A DNA stretch of 64,000 bases from an uncultured Devosia sp. (GTDB taxonomy: Bacteria; Pseudomonadota; Alphaproteobacteria; Rhizobiales; Devosiaceae): NCBI RefSeq assembly GCF_946479885.1, contig NZ_CAMLHM010000013.1, forward strand, positions 13,008-77,007, written 5' to 3'. The translations under genes and the position numbers were made by a program. Below are positions 43,324 to 51,878 of the stretch, in pieces. How positions within the stretch are numbered: the stretch's first letter is position 1; each line of letters starts with the position of its first letter. The notes beneath the pieces are model-generated. The model did not search any database and was not told where the DNA came from. It saw only the letters and a program-made list of their open reading frames with translations.

Positions 43324-45099
43324 TCAGCGGATCATGTTGAGGGCTTCTTGCAGCATCTTGTCGGCGGCGGTGACGATGCGGGTGCCGGCCGCGTAGGCCT
43401 GCTGCGTCACGATCAGCTTGGTGAATTCGTCGGAAATATCGGTATTGGAGGCTTCCAGCGCGCCGCCGATGACACCCGAGCCGGACAGATCGAGGATAGC
43501 CTCGCCCGATTCCGACGTGGTGGCGAACACGCCGCCATCAAGCCGCTTGAGCTTGTTGATGGCGTTGAATTCGGCGGTCACCACCTGCGCCATGTCGATG
43601 CGCTCGCCGTTCGAATACGTGGCGACGACTCGACCGCTGTCATTGATGGCCACCGACACGAACTCGCCGGCGCCGTAGCCGTTCTGGTTCAGCGTGGAGA
43701 CGTTGACCGTGCCGTTGACGTCGGCGAACTGCGAAATACCGTTGGTATCGTGCTTGAGTTCGACATTGCCCAGTTCCACGCCATTGACGACCAGGTTGTT
43801 GATCGTCGCGGTGGGGACGCCCGGCGGCAGCAGCGAACCGTCGCCGGCAAAGGCGTAGGTCTGGCCGATATTGGTCCACATCGGCGACGTACCCGTCGCC
43901 TCGCTGTTGGACATGTAGAACAGGTTCCAGGTGTCCACGCCGCCGGCGGCGGCGCTATCCACCTTGGCCCAGCGCAGCTGAACGTTGGCGGGGGCGCCGT
44001 TCTCGGCGTAGACGGTGATGGCGCCGCCAGCCACCGAGTTCGCCTTGAACTCGGCGTCGAGGTCGGCCGAAACGGTGGTAACAGCCGGGCGGGTCGGCGC
44101 GCTGGACGCGCCGGCCGTCATACCCAGGGCCGCCATGGTGCCGGCCGAGCCGGCCACGCTGAAGGAAGCGTGATAGTCGGTGCCCAGGGTGATTTCGAGA
44201 TTGTTGGCGCCGTTGAGGCCCACGGTAGCCGAGCTTGCCGCCGAGCCGCCAGCCGAACGCAGGCCTGCCTGCATGGCCGCCAGTGCCTGAGTTATGGTGA
44301 TGGCCGGCGCGCTGTCCTTGATGTTGATGCCGATATTGGTGCCGGCATAGGCGCCCGCATCGCCGTCATAGAAATCGAACTTCACCGCGGTGCCGTTGAC
44401 GGTGACCGTGAGGGATTCGCCAGCCGTCATGACCGTATCGGCTTCGTTGGCACCCGTCAGGGCAACAGTGCCGGCCTTGGACGCCGTGGTCGAGCCCGGC
44501 AGATAGTCAGCAGCCTCCATCAGTTCGCTGTTGTAGATGGTGGCGTTGTAGCCCGTGTTCTTGGGCAGCTGCGGCAGGTTTGCCTGGTAGTTGACGCGTG
44601 TCGTCGCCTGGGCAGGCAGGAAGTTGTTGGAGAGCTTGATCACCTCCGGCACCGAGCCGGAAATGTTGCCGGTCAGCGTGTCGATCGGCAGGCCCTTGAG
44701 GTAGTAACCGGCGCCATTGACCAAGAGACCATCCTTGTCGATCTCGAAGTCGCCGCGACGAGTATAGAAATTGGTGCCGGCGAACACGGCATTGCCGTCC
44801 GACTGGCCAATCTTGGGTTCAACGACAAAGAAGCCGTTCGAATTGAGGGCGATGAAGGTCTCGTCCGACACCGTCTTGATGTCGCCCTGCACGCTGTTGG
44901 TACCGCGCGACTGGGCCAGCACGGCGCCGGGAACCTGGCGCGAGATCGGGGCATCGGGGATCAGATCGAGGAAGTCGGTCTCGATACGCTTGTAACCCGT
45001 GGTCTGCGAGTTCGCGATATTGCCCGAAATGTTTTCCAAGGCATGCGCCTGGGCCCGCAGCCCGGTCACCGCACTGGAAAGAGCGCCATAAATGCCCAT
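43324..45099 (-). CDS. flgE: Flagellar hook protein FlgE
   Basis: Hook protein of 591 residues from ATG 45099 (MGIYGALSSAVTGLRAQAHALENISGNIANSQTTGYKR). The frame stays open upstream but that part holds the sigma-54 promoter. The C-terminal motif (ALEASNTDISDEFTKLIVTQQAYAAGTRIVTAADKMLQEALNMI) is typical. The central region has large beta-domain insertions, as in other alphaproteobacterial hooks. First gene of flgE-flgK-flgL. Confidence 0.96.
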   Translation of the reverse strand: MGIYGALSSAVTGLRAQAHALENISGNIANSQTTGYKRIETDFLDLIPDAPISRQVPGAVLAQSRGTNSVQGDIKTVSDETFIALNSNGFFVVEPKIGQSDGNAVFAGTNFYTRRGDFEIDKDGLLVNGAGYYLKGLPIDTLTGNISGSVPEVIKLSNNFLPAQATTRVNYQANLPQLPKNTGYNATIYNSELMEAADYLPGSTTASKAGTVALTGANEADTVMTAGESLTVTVNGTAVKFDFYDGDAGAYAGTNIGINIKDSAPAITITQALAAMQAGLRSAGGSAASSATVGLNGANNLEITLGTDYHASFSVAGSAGTMAALGMTAGASSAPTRPAVTTVSADLDAEFKANSVAGGAITVYAENGAPANVQLRWAKVDSAAAGGVDTWNLFYMSNSEATGTSPMWTNIGQTYAFAGDGSLLPPGVPTATINNLVVNGVELGNVELKHDTNGISQFADVNGTVNVSTLNQNGYGAGEFVSVAINDSGRVVATYSNGERIDMAQVVTAEFNAINKLKRLDGGVFATTSESGEAILDLSGSGVIGGALEASNTDISDEFTKLIVTQQAYAAGTRIVTAADKMLQEALNMIR

Positions 45100-45151
45100 G
45101 TGATACTCCGTAAAACCCGTTTGCGTCGGCGGACGCGTTCGCAAAGAGTAA

Positions 45152-45167
45152 TGCAAACGCGATGCCA
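45152..45167 (-). promoter_or_regulatory. Sigma-54 promoter of flgE-flgK-flgL
   Basis: On the minus strand TGGCATCGCGTTTGCA: full -24 and -12 (TTGCA) elements with correct spacing, 53 bases upstream of the flgE ATG. The best match of the set. Confidence 0.8.
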
Positions 45168-45252
45168 ACTGCTTTTGTCGTTGATTTCATTGAGTTATTT
45201 GCGGCAGAAGCCTCGAAATGTGGCGGCATCCCGGCAATTGAGTCCGAGCCCG

Positions 45253-45267
45253 CGGCAGATTTTGCCG
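45253..45267. promoter_or_regulatory. ftr-like palindrome upstream of flgE
   Basis: CGGCAGATTTTGCCG, exact reverse complement of the site between fliX and flgI. It lies about 94 bp upstream of the flgE sigma-54 promoter and about 60 bp before the divergent ATPase gene. Confidence 0.62.
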
Positions 45268-45327
45268 CCTGCTTGTGAACGCGGGGCGCTTGCAGTAATG
45301 CAGGAGCCTGAAATTCCGGGGCATTCC

Positions 45328-46194
45328 ATGCTGTTCAGTAGTGCCGATGAGTTCGTGAAAGCCCCGCGCCGCGCGGTGACGGTGTTCGGCATGGCCGGCG
45401 TCGGCAAGACGCGGCTGAGCAATATGCTGCGCGCCAGCAAGTGGTTTCACTACTCGGCCGACTACCGCATCGGCACCCGCTACATGGGCGAAGCCATCGT
45501 CGACAATTTCAAGCGCGAGGCCATGAAGGTCCCGTTCCTGGCGCAACTGCTGCGCTCGGACTCGATCTACATCTCATCCAACATTACCTTCGACAATCTC
45601 GATCCGCTGTCGACCTATCTCGGCACGCCCGGCAATCCGGACAAGGGCGGCCTGCCGCTGGCCGAATACCAGCGCCGGCAGGAGCAGCACCGGGTGGCCG
45701 AAGTCGCCGCCCTGCAGGACGTGCCGCACTTCATCGAGCGCGCCAAAGCGCTCTACGGCTATGACGACTTCATCGCCGATACCGGCGGTTCGCTGATCGA
45801 GGTCATCGACCCGCAGAACCCCGAAGACCCCGTGGTCAAGACGCTCGCCGCGTCCACTGCCCTGCTCTACATTCGTGGCACGGACAAGGACACGGCCGAA
45901 CTGGTGCGCCGCTTCAAGCAGTCTCCCAAGCCGATGTATTACCGGCCGCCGTTCCTCGTGGAGAAATGGGCCGAGTACAAGCTGATCAACGGCATCGTCG
46001 AAGACTGCGACGTCGATCCCCTGGGCTTTGGCGCCTGGGGCTTCGAGGCATTGCTGCATGACCGGCTGCCGCGCTACCAGGCGCTGGCCGACAATTTTGG
46101 CTATGTCGTCGAAGCTTCGGACCTGGCCACCGTGCGCGATGGCGACGAATTCATCGATCTCATGGCGGCCGCCATCGAAAAGCGAATGCGCTAG
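45328..46194 (+). CDS. P-loop ATPase of unknown function, divergent from flgE
   Basis: A 288-residue cytoplasmic protein (an ATG at 45298 would give 298). Walker A is GMAGVGKTRLSNML near the N-terminus (residues 20-27 from this start). A possible Walker B-like segment is TALLYIRGTDKD. The remainder (RIGTRYMGEAIVDNFKREAMKV; PPFLVEKWAEYKLINGIVEDCDVDPLGFGAWGFEALLHDRLPRY) is highly structured but not assigned by me. It shares its upstream region, including an ftr-like palindrome, with flgE. It precedes metA by 68 bases; whether the two are co-transcribed is unclear. Confidence 0.75.
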   Translation: MLFSSADEFVKAPRRAVTVFGMAGVGKTRLSNMLRASKWFHYSADYRIGTRYMGEAIVDNFKREAMKVPFLAQLLRSDSIYISSNITFDNLDPLSTYLGTPGNPDKGGLPLAEYQRRQEQHRVAEVAALQDVPHFIERAKALYGYDDFIADTGGSLIEVIDPQNPEDPVVKTLAASTALLYIRGTDKDTAELVRRFKQSPKPMYYRPPFLVEKWAEYKLINGIVEDCDVDPLGFGAWGFEALLHDRLPRYQALADNFGYVVEASDLATVRDGDEFIDLMAAAIEKRMR

Positions 46195-46262
46195 CGCGCT
46201 TCCTTCGGGGAGACGCGCAACGCCTGAATCGTTTTTCGATCAAACTCGCTCAAGAGGCTGAT

Positions 46263-47183
46263 ATGCCTATTCGAATTCCCGACAACCTGCCCGCCCGAAA
46301 GACCCTCGAGGACGAGGGCGTCTATGTGATGGATTCCACGCGCGCCGCGCGGCAGGACATCCGTCCGCTCTCCATCGGCCTGCTTAACCTGATGCCCAAC
46401 AAGGAGCGGACCGAGACGCAGTTCACCCGCCTGATCGGCGCGACGCCCCTGCAGGTGGAACTGACGCTGGTGCGCGTTACCGACCACCAGTCCAAGAACA
46501 CGTCCGAGGACTATCTCAAGACCTTCTACCGCACCTGGGAAGAGGTGCGGAACAAGAAGTTCGATGGCTTCATCGTCACCGGAGCCCCCATCGCCAACAT
46601 GCCGTTCGAAGAGGTTCGGTATTGGAAGGAGATGGTGGAGATCATGGATTGGACGCAGACCAACGTGCACCACACCATGTTCATCTGCTGGGGGGCGCAG
46701 GCTGCGCTGCACCATTTCCATGGAGCGAGCCGCTATCGCATGCCGTCCAAGGCTTTCGGTGTGTTCCGCCACCAGGTGGTCAACCCGCGCTCGCCCTTCC
46801 TGCGCGGCTTCTCCGACAGCCCGATGATCCCGGTGTCACGCTACAATGACATCGATCGGACGACGCTGGGCGCCGACCTGGAAGTGCTGATCGACAATGC
46901 CGAAATCGGTGTCTGCATGCTGGGCGACGAGAAGCACCGCGCGGTGCATTTCCTCAATCACCTCGAATACGACAACCGGTCGCTGGCCGACGAGTATGAG
47001 CGGGACGTCAAGGCAGGCCTCGACACGCCGCCCCCGACAAACCTGTTTCCGAACGGCGACACCTCGGCGACGCCGGAAAATCGCTGGCGCAGCCACGCCC
47101 ACCTGCTGTTCCAGAACTGGATCAACGAGATCTACCAGACCACGCCCTATGATATGGCAGAGATCGGCAGCCAAAGGGTCTGA
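46263..47183 (+). CDS. metA: Homoserine O-acyltransferase MetA
   Basis: First enzyme of methionine synthesis from homoserine; 306 residues. Catalytic Cys142 lies in FICWGAQAALH, with the triad His233 and Glu235 in NHLEY. The region that sets acyl-CoA choice is TGAPIANMPFEEV, with Ala at position 111. Family work associates Glu111 with acetyl-CoA and Gly111 with succinyl-CoA, so Ala leaves the substrate open. The short 5' region shows no SAM-II riboswitch signature that I can recognise. Confidence 0.95.
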   Translation: MPIRIPDNLPARKTLEDEGVYVMDSTRAARQDIRPLSIGLLNLMPNKERTETQFTRLIGATPLQVELTLVRVTDHQSKNTSEDYLKTFYRTWEEVRNKKFDGFIVTGAPIANMPFEEVRYWKEMVEIMDWTQTNVHHTMFICWGAQAALHHFHGASRYRMPSKAFGVFRHQVVNPRSPFLRGFSDSPMIPVSRYNDIDRTTLGADLEVLIDNAEIGVCMLGDEKHRAVHFLNHLEYDNRSLADEYERDVKAGLDTPPPTNLFPNGDTSATPENRWRSHAHLLFQNWINEIYQTTPYDMAEIGSQRV

Positions 47184-47189
47184 CGGAGC

Positions 47190-48314
47190 TCAGCCCAGGC
47201 CGGGGACCACGACGCGCAGATCAAAGAGCTGGATGGGCATCAGCCCGTCCAGCCAGGCCGGGTCCGCCCATAGGCGCGCCACCAGCCAGCTCGCCAGCGA
47301 ACTGACGAACAGCATGGCAAGGGTCAGCCAGCGCATCCAGGGCCGCACACGTGTCGCGCAGAGCCAACCCATGGCGGTGGCCATCACGGCAGCGGCAGGT
47401 GTCCAGGGGGTCAACTGCCAGTCGAAGATACTATTGCCAACCGCCAGATAGAGCGGCAGAGCCAAAGCGACCACGGTGGTTAGCGGCTTGCGCCGGCGGT
47501 CCGGGATGGCACCGTGGATGACCAGGATCGCCGCTACCGGTGCCGTAACTGCCGACAGGGCGATCATGGCTGCCACGGGGCGGCGGACGGGGACGAAATC
47601 CTGGACGAACGGCTGAACAAGCAGGTCCAGGCTCAATCCCGCGCGCGCCGCCATGGCCCAGACACCCGTTATGATGATCAGCGTGGGCACAACGGCCACA
47701 AGCAGCATGGCGGCGAAGACTTGCGGCTTCTGCCGCGCGTCGTTCTCTCGCAATGGCACTACCAGCACCAGAAACGGAACGAGGATTGCCAGTGATGGCC
47801 CGGCCATCAACAGCAGGGTGAGCGTCAGGCTGTAGTTGATGACCGATTGCACATCGCCGACCGCCTCCAGCCGCCGCTGCGCCGGGATCAGCGCCGCAAC
47901 CGCCAGCAGGAGCAGGAATTCCGCGCTGGTCGTCGTCGTTGCGTAGATCAGCACGCCATGGGCGGCGATCAGAGCCAAAGCCAGCATCGCCTGGAGCGCC
48001 GGCCAGCCGCTGACCAGCAGGAACCGGTAGGTGAGAAAGGCGCCGATGCAGGCCATAAGGACATAGACCAGCAGAAGCCCGGTACTGGCATCGACGAACA
48101 CGAACCAGCTTGCCACCCACACGGCCAGCACGCGCAGCAGGCTGCCATGCTCCCACCCCGGCAGCGTTGTGGCGGCCGTTGGGTCGATCTGGCCAAGCAC
48201 CCCGTTGCCCGCCAGATTGCCGCCCAGGAACAACAGGAATGCCGCGACCAGCAGTCCGGCGGGCAGCGCCAGATCGCGACGGCCTGGGGTGACGAGCGTG
48301 ATGCCCTGGCTCAT
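47190..48314 (-). CDS. Polytopic membrane protein paired with the GT2 glycosyltransferase
   Basis: A 374-residue protein with about ten hydrophobic segments spread over its length and short loops (REN, RRRKP). Its ATG overlaps the glycosyltransferase stop as ATGA, so the two are translated together. The start at 48314 (MSQGITLVTPG) is chosen for that overlap. It has no enzymatic motif I recognise. It may help export or anchor the polysaccharide made by its partner (inference). Confidence 0.65.
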   Translation of the reverse strand: MSQGITLVTPGRRDLALPAGLLVAAFLLFLGGNLAGNGVLGQIDPTAATTLPGWEHGSLLRVLAVWVASWFVFVDASTGLLLVYVLMACIGAFLTYRFLLVSGWPALQAMLALALIAAHGVLIYATTTTSAEFLLLLAVAALIPAQRRLEAVGDVQSVINYSLTLTLLLMAGPSLAILVPFLVLVVPLRENDARQKPQVFAAMLLVAVVPTLIIITGVWAMAARAGLSLDLLVQPFVQDFVPVRRPVAAMIALSAVTAPVAAILVIHGAIPDRRRKPLTTVVALALPLYLAVGNSIFDWQLTPWTPAAAVMATAMGWLCATRVRPWMRWLTLAMLFVSSLASWLVARLWADPAWLDGLMPIQLFDLRVVVPGLG

Positions 48315-50257
48315 GCCGCCTTCTCCTGATCGGCTTTGACAGCTGCCAGGTTGGCCTGCGTCATGGCTGAGGTGCCGTGCTCGGTCTTCTCCCAATAGTG
48401 GGGATTGCTGATCAGCTGCTTGAGCGCCTTGTAGCCGGCGATCGAATGCAGCACCCAGTAGAACGGCAGGGTCGCCCCAACCAGAACCAGGTCGAAATAG
48501 CGCCGCTTCAGCGCCGCGACGATGCCGAAATAGATCAGGAAGAGGTTGCCCACGACCAGATTGAACACCGCCATGGTTCCAAAGGGCTCGGGAAACAGCC
48601 AGCCGAAGGGCTGCGTTTGGGTGACGAACACCATGAGCGTGATGACCCAGAGGATCGGATTGAGCAGCACGGTGAAGGCCGGCGCACCGATGAAGAAGTG
48701 GAAGGCGAAAAAGCCCACCGGGCCAATGGATTTGTAGAGCTGCACCGGGTGCCGCATATGCACTAGCCAGGTCTGCATGTAGCCCTTGATCCAGCGGCTG
48801 CGCTGCTTGATCCAGCTGGGCAGCACGCCATTCGCCTCTTCATAGGTCGTCGAATTGATGACGCCGACCGTGTAGCCTTCCTGCGCCAACCGGACGCCCA
48901 GGTCGGCATCCTCGGTCACATTGTAAGGGTCCCAGCCGTTGACGCGGCGCAAAGCCGCCAGCTTGAAATGGTTGGACGTGCCGCCCAGCGGAATGGGCAC
49001 GTTGAGCCTGTCCAGGCCCGGCAGCATGAAATCGAACCACTGCGAGTATTCGAGCGTGAACATCTTGGTGAGCCAGTTCTCACCGCGATTAAAGTAGTTC
49101 AGCCGCCCCTGCACGCAGGCCAGGTTCGGCTCGGCGGTGCGGAAAGCCAGCACCGCCTTCTTGAGCTGGTCGGGCTCCGGCTGATCCTCGGCGTCGTAGA
49201 TGGTCAGGAACTCGCCACGGCAGAACTGCAAAGCGTAGTTGCAGGCCTTGGGCTTGGTCTTGGGTTGACTGGCCGGCACGCGGATGATCTCAAAATTGCC
49301 CGGCAGGTTGAGCGCCTTGGCCGCATCGATGGTCTCGTCGTCATCCTCTTCGAGCACCAGCTTCACTTCAACCTTGGAAGCCGGATAATCGAGGCCCTTG
49401 AGTGCCTTGGCGAGCAGCGGCAGCACGCGGGCTTCCCGATACATCGGCACCAGCACCGTATAGGTCGGCAGGTCGCGATCAACCAGGCTCGCCACAGCTT
49501 CGTCCGAGATCACCATGTCGGCGCGGCGGCTGGCGCCGACCCAGGTCAACAGGAACTTGAACGCGAAGGTGAGGGTGTAGAGCGCCGTCGCCGCCGACAT
49601 CAGCGCGACCAGCGTCGGGATGGGTGCAAAGCCCAGCGCCAGAATGACCACGGCCAGGCAGACGCAAATGGTGGTCTTCTGCGGATCGGTGACGGTGTAT
49701 TTGGCCGAATGCTCGGGCTTCCACTCGTAGAGCCCTTCGCGCGCCGTGTGGCTGTCACGCTCGCGGAACATCGCCTGGGTCTGCCACAGGATGTCGTAGG
49801 GCGAGGTGATGACGAAGCCGTGCGAGCTGCCGTAGCGGTCTTCGGCCCAGCGCCTGTTCTCATCGGAGATGGTGGTGGTCGCGATCAGCACCTTGCCGCC
49901 TTCGGCCCGCCACGGCGTGAGGTTCTGTGCCGTGTAATCGGTCCGGTCATCCGGGTCGACCAGCAGCGGATCGCTTGGCTGCTCACGCAGATTGACGAAG
50001 GGCAGGCCATAGACCGCGGCGAGGGCCTGATAATACTGCATGCGCCGAACATAGCCCTGTGCGATCAGCACATGGGCGAGCTCGTGGCCCCATTCCACGC
50101 TCGCTCGGGTCGCGGTCGCCAGGTCCACGAGCGAGAGGATCCCCTGCTGCACCAGGAGTTCGGCCACGGCCAGTTGCAGGGCGTCACCGGTGGGCGGCTC
50201 ATCTGCACTGGCTGTGCGGTCGACATTCAGGTCGATGGCTAATGCGGTCTTCAGCAT
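48311..50257 (-). CDS. GT2 family processive glycosyltransferase with N-terminal GspE-N/MshEN-like domain
   Basis: A 648-residue inner-membrane protein. Residues 26-90 resemble the GspE-N/MshEN fold (LLVQQGILSLVDLATA; HVLIAQGYVRRMQYYQALAAVYGLPFVNL). Two membrane helices lie at 196-240, then a GT2 catalytic core with EEDDDE (303-308), DAED (355-358), TED (448-450) and QRSRW (485-489), the set of processive synthases. Further membrane helices follow. MshEN domains can bind c-di-GMP, and in E. coli NfrB such a domain is fused to a GT2, but the Arg-Leu-Gly of the binding motif is not clear here. Product unknown. Confidence 0.88.
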   Translation of the reverse strand: MLKTALAIDLNVDRTASADEPPTGDALQLAVAELLVQQGILSLVDLATATRASVEWGHELAHVLIAQGYVRRMQYYQALAAVYGLPFVNLREQPSDPLLVDPDDRTDYTAQNLTPWRAEGGKVLIATTTISDENRRWAEDRYGSSHGFVITSPYDILWQTQAMFRERDSHTAREGLYEWKPEHSAKYTVTDPQKTTICVCLAVVILALGFAPIPTLVALMSAATALYTLTFAFKFLLTWVGASRRADMVISDEAVASLVDRDLPTYTVLVPMYREARVLPLLAKALKGLDYPASKVEVKLVLEEDDDETIDAAKALNLPGNFEIIRVPASQPKTKPKACNYALQFCRGEFLTIYDAEDQPEPDQLKKAVLAFRTAEPNLACVQGRLNYFNRGENWLTKMFTLEYSQWFDFMLPGLDRLNVPIPLGGTSNHFKLAALRRVNGWDPYNVTEDADLGVRLAQEGYTVGVINSTTYEEANGVLPSWIKQRSRWIKGYMQTWLVHMRHPVQLYKSIGPVGFFAFHFFIGAPAFTVLLNPILWVITLMVFVTQTQPFGWLFPEPFGTMAVFNLVVGNLFLIYFGIVAALKRRYFDLVLVGATLPFYWVLHSIAGYKALKQLISNPHYWEKTEHGTSAMTQANLAAVKADQEKAA

Positions 50258-50426
50258 CAGCAGACGCTAACGCGCCGCTCATGAAGCTTTCCTCAATCTG
50301 AAGCGGAAAAGCCCAAATGCCCCGCTCATTTAGCATTAATGACTTTGTCCGGAGGGCGTTCGATGCGCCGTGCTTGAACCGCCCCGGCAAATCCCTATCT
50401 TGCGATCGGACAAGTGAGACCAGCGC

Positions 50427-51878
50427 GTGCCCCAAAACCCCACGACTATCGTCGACGAACTGGGCATTGCCCTGTCCAACCTCGCCGACGCCGCCACGGG
50501 CGCTTTCACACCCACTTTGCGCCTCGGCGTCACCGGCCTCAGCCGGGCTGGCAAGACCATCTTCATCACCGCCCTGGTACACAACCTGCTGACCGGCGGG
50601 CGCCTGCCCGGCTTCGCGCCGCTGGCCGAGGGCCGGTTCATTGGGGCCCGTCTTGCCGAATACCCCGACGCCACCATTCCCCGCTTTGCCTATGAGCAGC
50701 ATCTGGAGGCGCTCACGGGCAAGACGCCGAGCTGGCCAGAGAGCACACGGCGTATCTCACAACTCCGTCTCGTGCTGAAATTCCAATCGAAGAACTGGTA
50801 TTCCGGCATGACCGGTCCCTCGACGCTCAACCTCGATATAGTCGATTACCCCGGCGAGTGGCTGCTCGACCTGCCATTGCTCGGCCTGAGCTTTGCCGAG
50901 TGGAGCGCCGAGGCACTGGAACGAGCGCGCCGACCGGGATCGGGCAAGGAGGCAGGTCCGTTCCTCAAGCTGCTGGACAGCATCGACCCGCACAAGGATG
51001 CCAACGATCCCGATGCCGAACGGCTGGCGGCCGCCTTCACCGACTATCTGCGGCGCAGCCGTGAGCACGGCGCCCTGTCGACACTGCCACCGGGTCGCTT
51101 CCTGTTGCCAGGCGATCTCGAGGGCTCGCCGGCGCTGACTTTCGCGCCCCTGCCCCCGCCACATCGGGCCATGCGCAGCGACAGCCTCCATGCGATGCTG
51201 GAACACCGCTACGAGGCGTATAAGGACCTGATAGTACGCCCGTTCTTCCGGGATCACTTCGCCCGGCTCGATCGGCAGATCGTGCTGGTCGATACCCTGC
51301 GCGCCCTGAACGCCGGGCCAGCCGCGGTGGCCGATCTCGAAACCGCGCTGACGGCAGTGCTGGGCTGCTTCCGCCAGGGCGAAACCAATCCCCTGTTGCG
51401 ACCCTTCGTGCGCAAGATCGACCGCATCCTGTTTGCCGCCACCAAGGCCGACCACGTCCACCACACCAGCCACGATCGGCTCGAAGCCATCCTCAACCGG
51501 CTGGTGGCCAATGCCGGCAAGCGCGCCCGCTTCGCCGGCGCCGATGTCAAGCCCATCGCACTCGCCGGCATCCGCGCGACGCGTGAAGGCACAATTGTCG
51601 AAGGCGGCGAAACCCTGCCGACGATTATCGGCACGCCTATCGCCGGCGAGCAGCTCGACGGCACCGCTTATGACGGCAGGACTGAAATCGCGTTGTTTCC
51701 CGGGGACTTGCCAGAGCGGCCGGACTCATTGTTCGAGGACGGAACGCCGGTGGCGCTCAACTTCCTGCGCTTCACCCCGCCGCAGAAACTCGACCGCAAT
51801 GCCAATGGCGATGTGGTCCTGCCCCATATCCGCTTCGACCGGGCGCTGGATTATCTGCTGGGAGACTGGCTCGCATGA
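50427..51878 (+). CDS. ycjX: YcjX family GTP-binding-like protein
   Basis: A 483-residue protein of the YcjX/DUF463 family. A P-loop GLSRAGKT lies at residues 37-44, and family blocks include TGPSTLNLDIVDYPGEWLLDLPLL and FVRKIDRILFAATKADHVHH, the last a G4-like TKAD. The start is GTG. It overlaps ycjF by 4 bases (ATGA). In enterobacteria this pair is linked to stress and phage-shock loci; no psp gene is visible here. Function is poorly known. Confidence 0.9.
   Translation: MPQNPTTIVDELGIALSNLADAATGAFTPTLRLGVTGLSRAGKTIFITALVHNLLTGGRLPGFAPLAEGRFIGARLAEYPDATIPRFAYEQHLEALTGKTPSWPESTRRISQLRLVLKFQSKNWYSGMTGPSTLNLDIVDYPGEWLLDLPLLGLSFAEWSAEALERARRPGSGKEAGPFLKLLDSIDPHKDANDPDAERLAAAFTDYLRRSREHGALSTLPPGRFLLPGDLEGSPALTFAPLPPPHRAMRSDSLHAMLEHRYEAYKDLIVRPFFRDHFARLDRQIVLVDTLRALNAGPAAVADLETALTAVLGCFRQGETNPLLRPFVRKIDRILFAATKADHVHHTSHDRLEAILNRLVANAGKRARFAGADVKPIALAGIRATREGTIVEGGETLPTIIGTPIAGEQLDGTAYDGRTEIALFPGDLPERPDSLFEDGTPVALNFLRFTPPQKLDRNANGDVVLPHIRFDRALDYLLGDWLA

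Noticed and set aside
43348..45327. Long plus-strand frame opposite flgE running into the ATPase gene
   Set aside because: It is antisense to a clear hook gene; only the part from 45298 or 45328 has sensible composition and a Walker A motif.
46195..46262. SAM-II riboswitch before metA
   Set aside because: Common at alphaproteobacterial metA, but I could not find the conserved pseudoknot or its 3' sequence in this 68-base leader. A covariance-model search would settle it.
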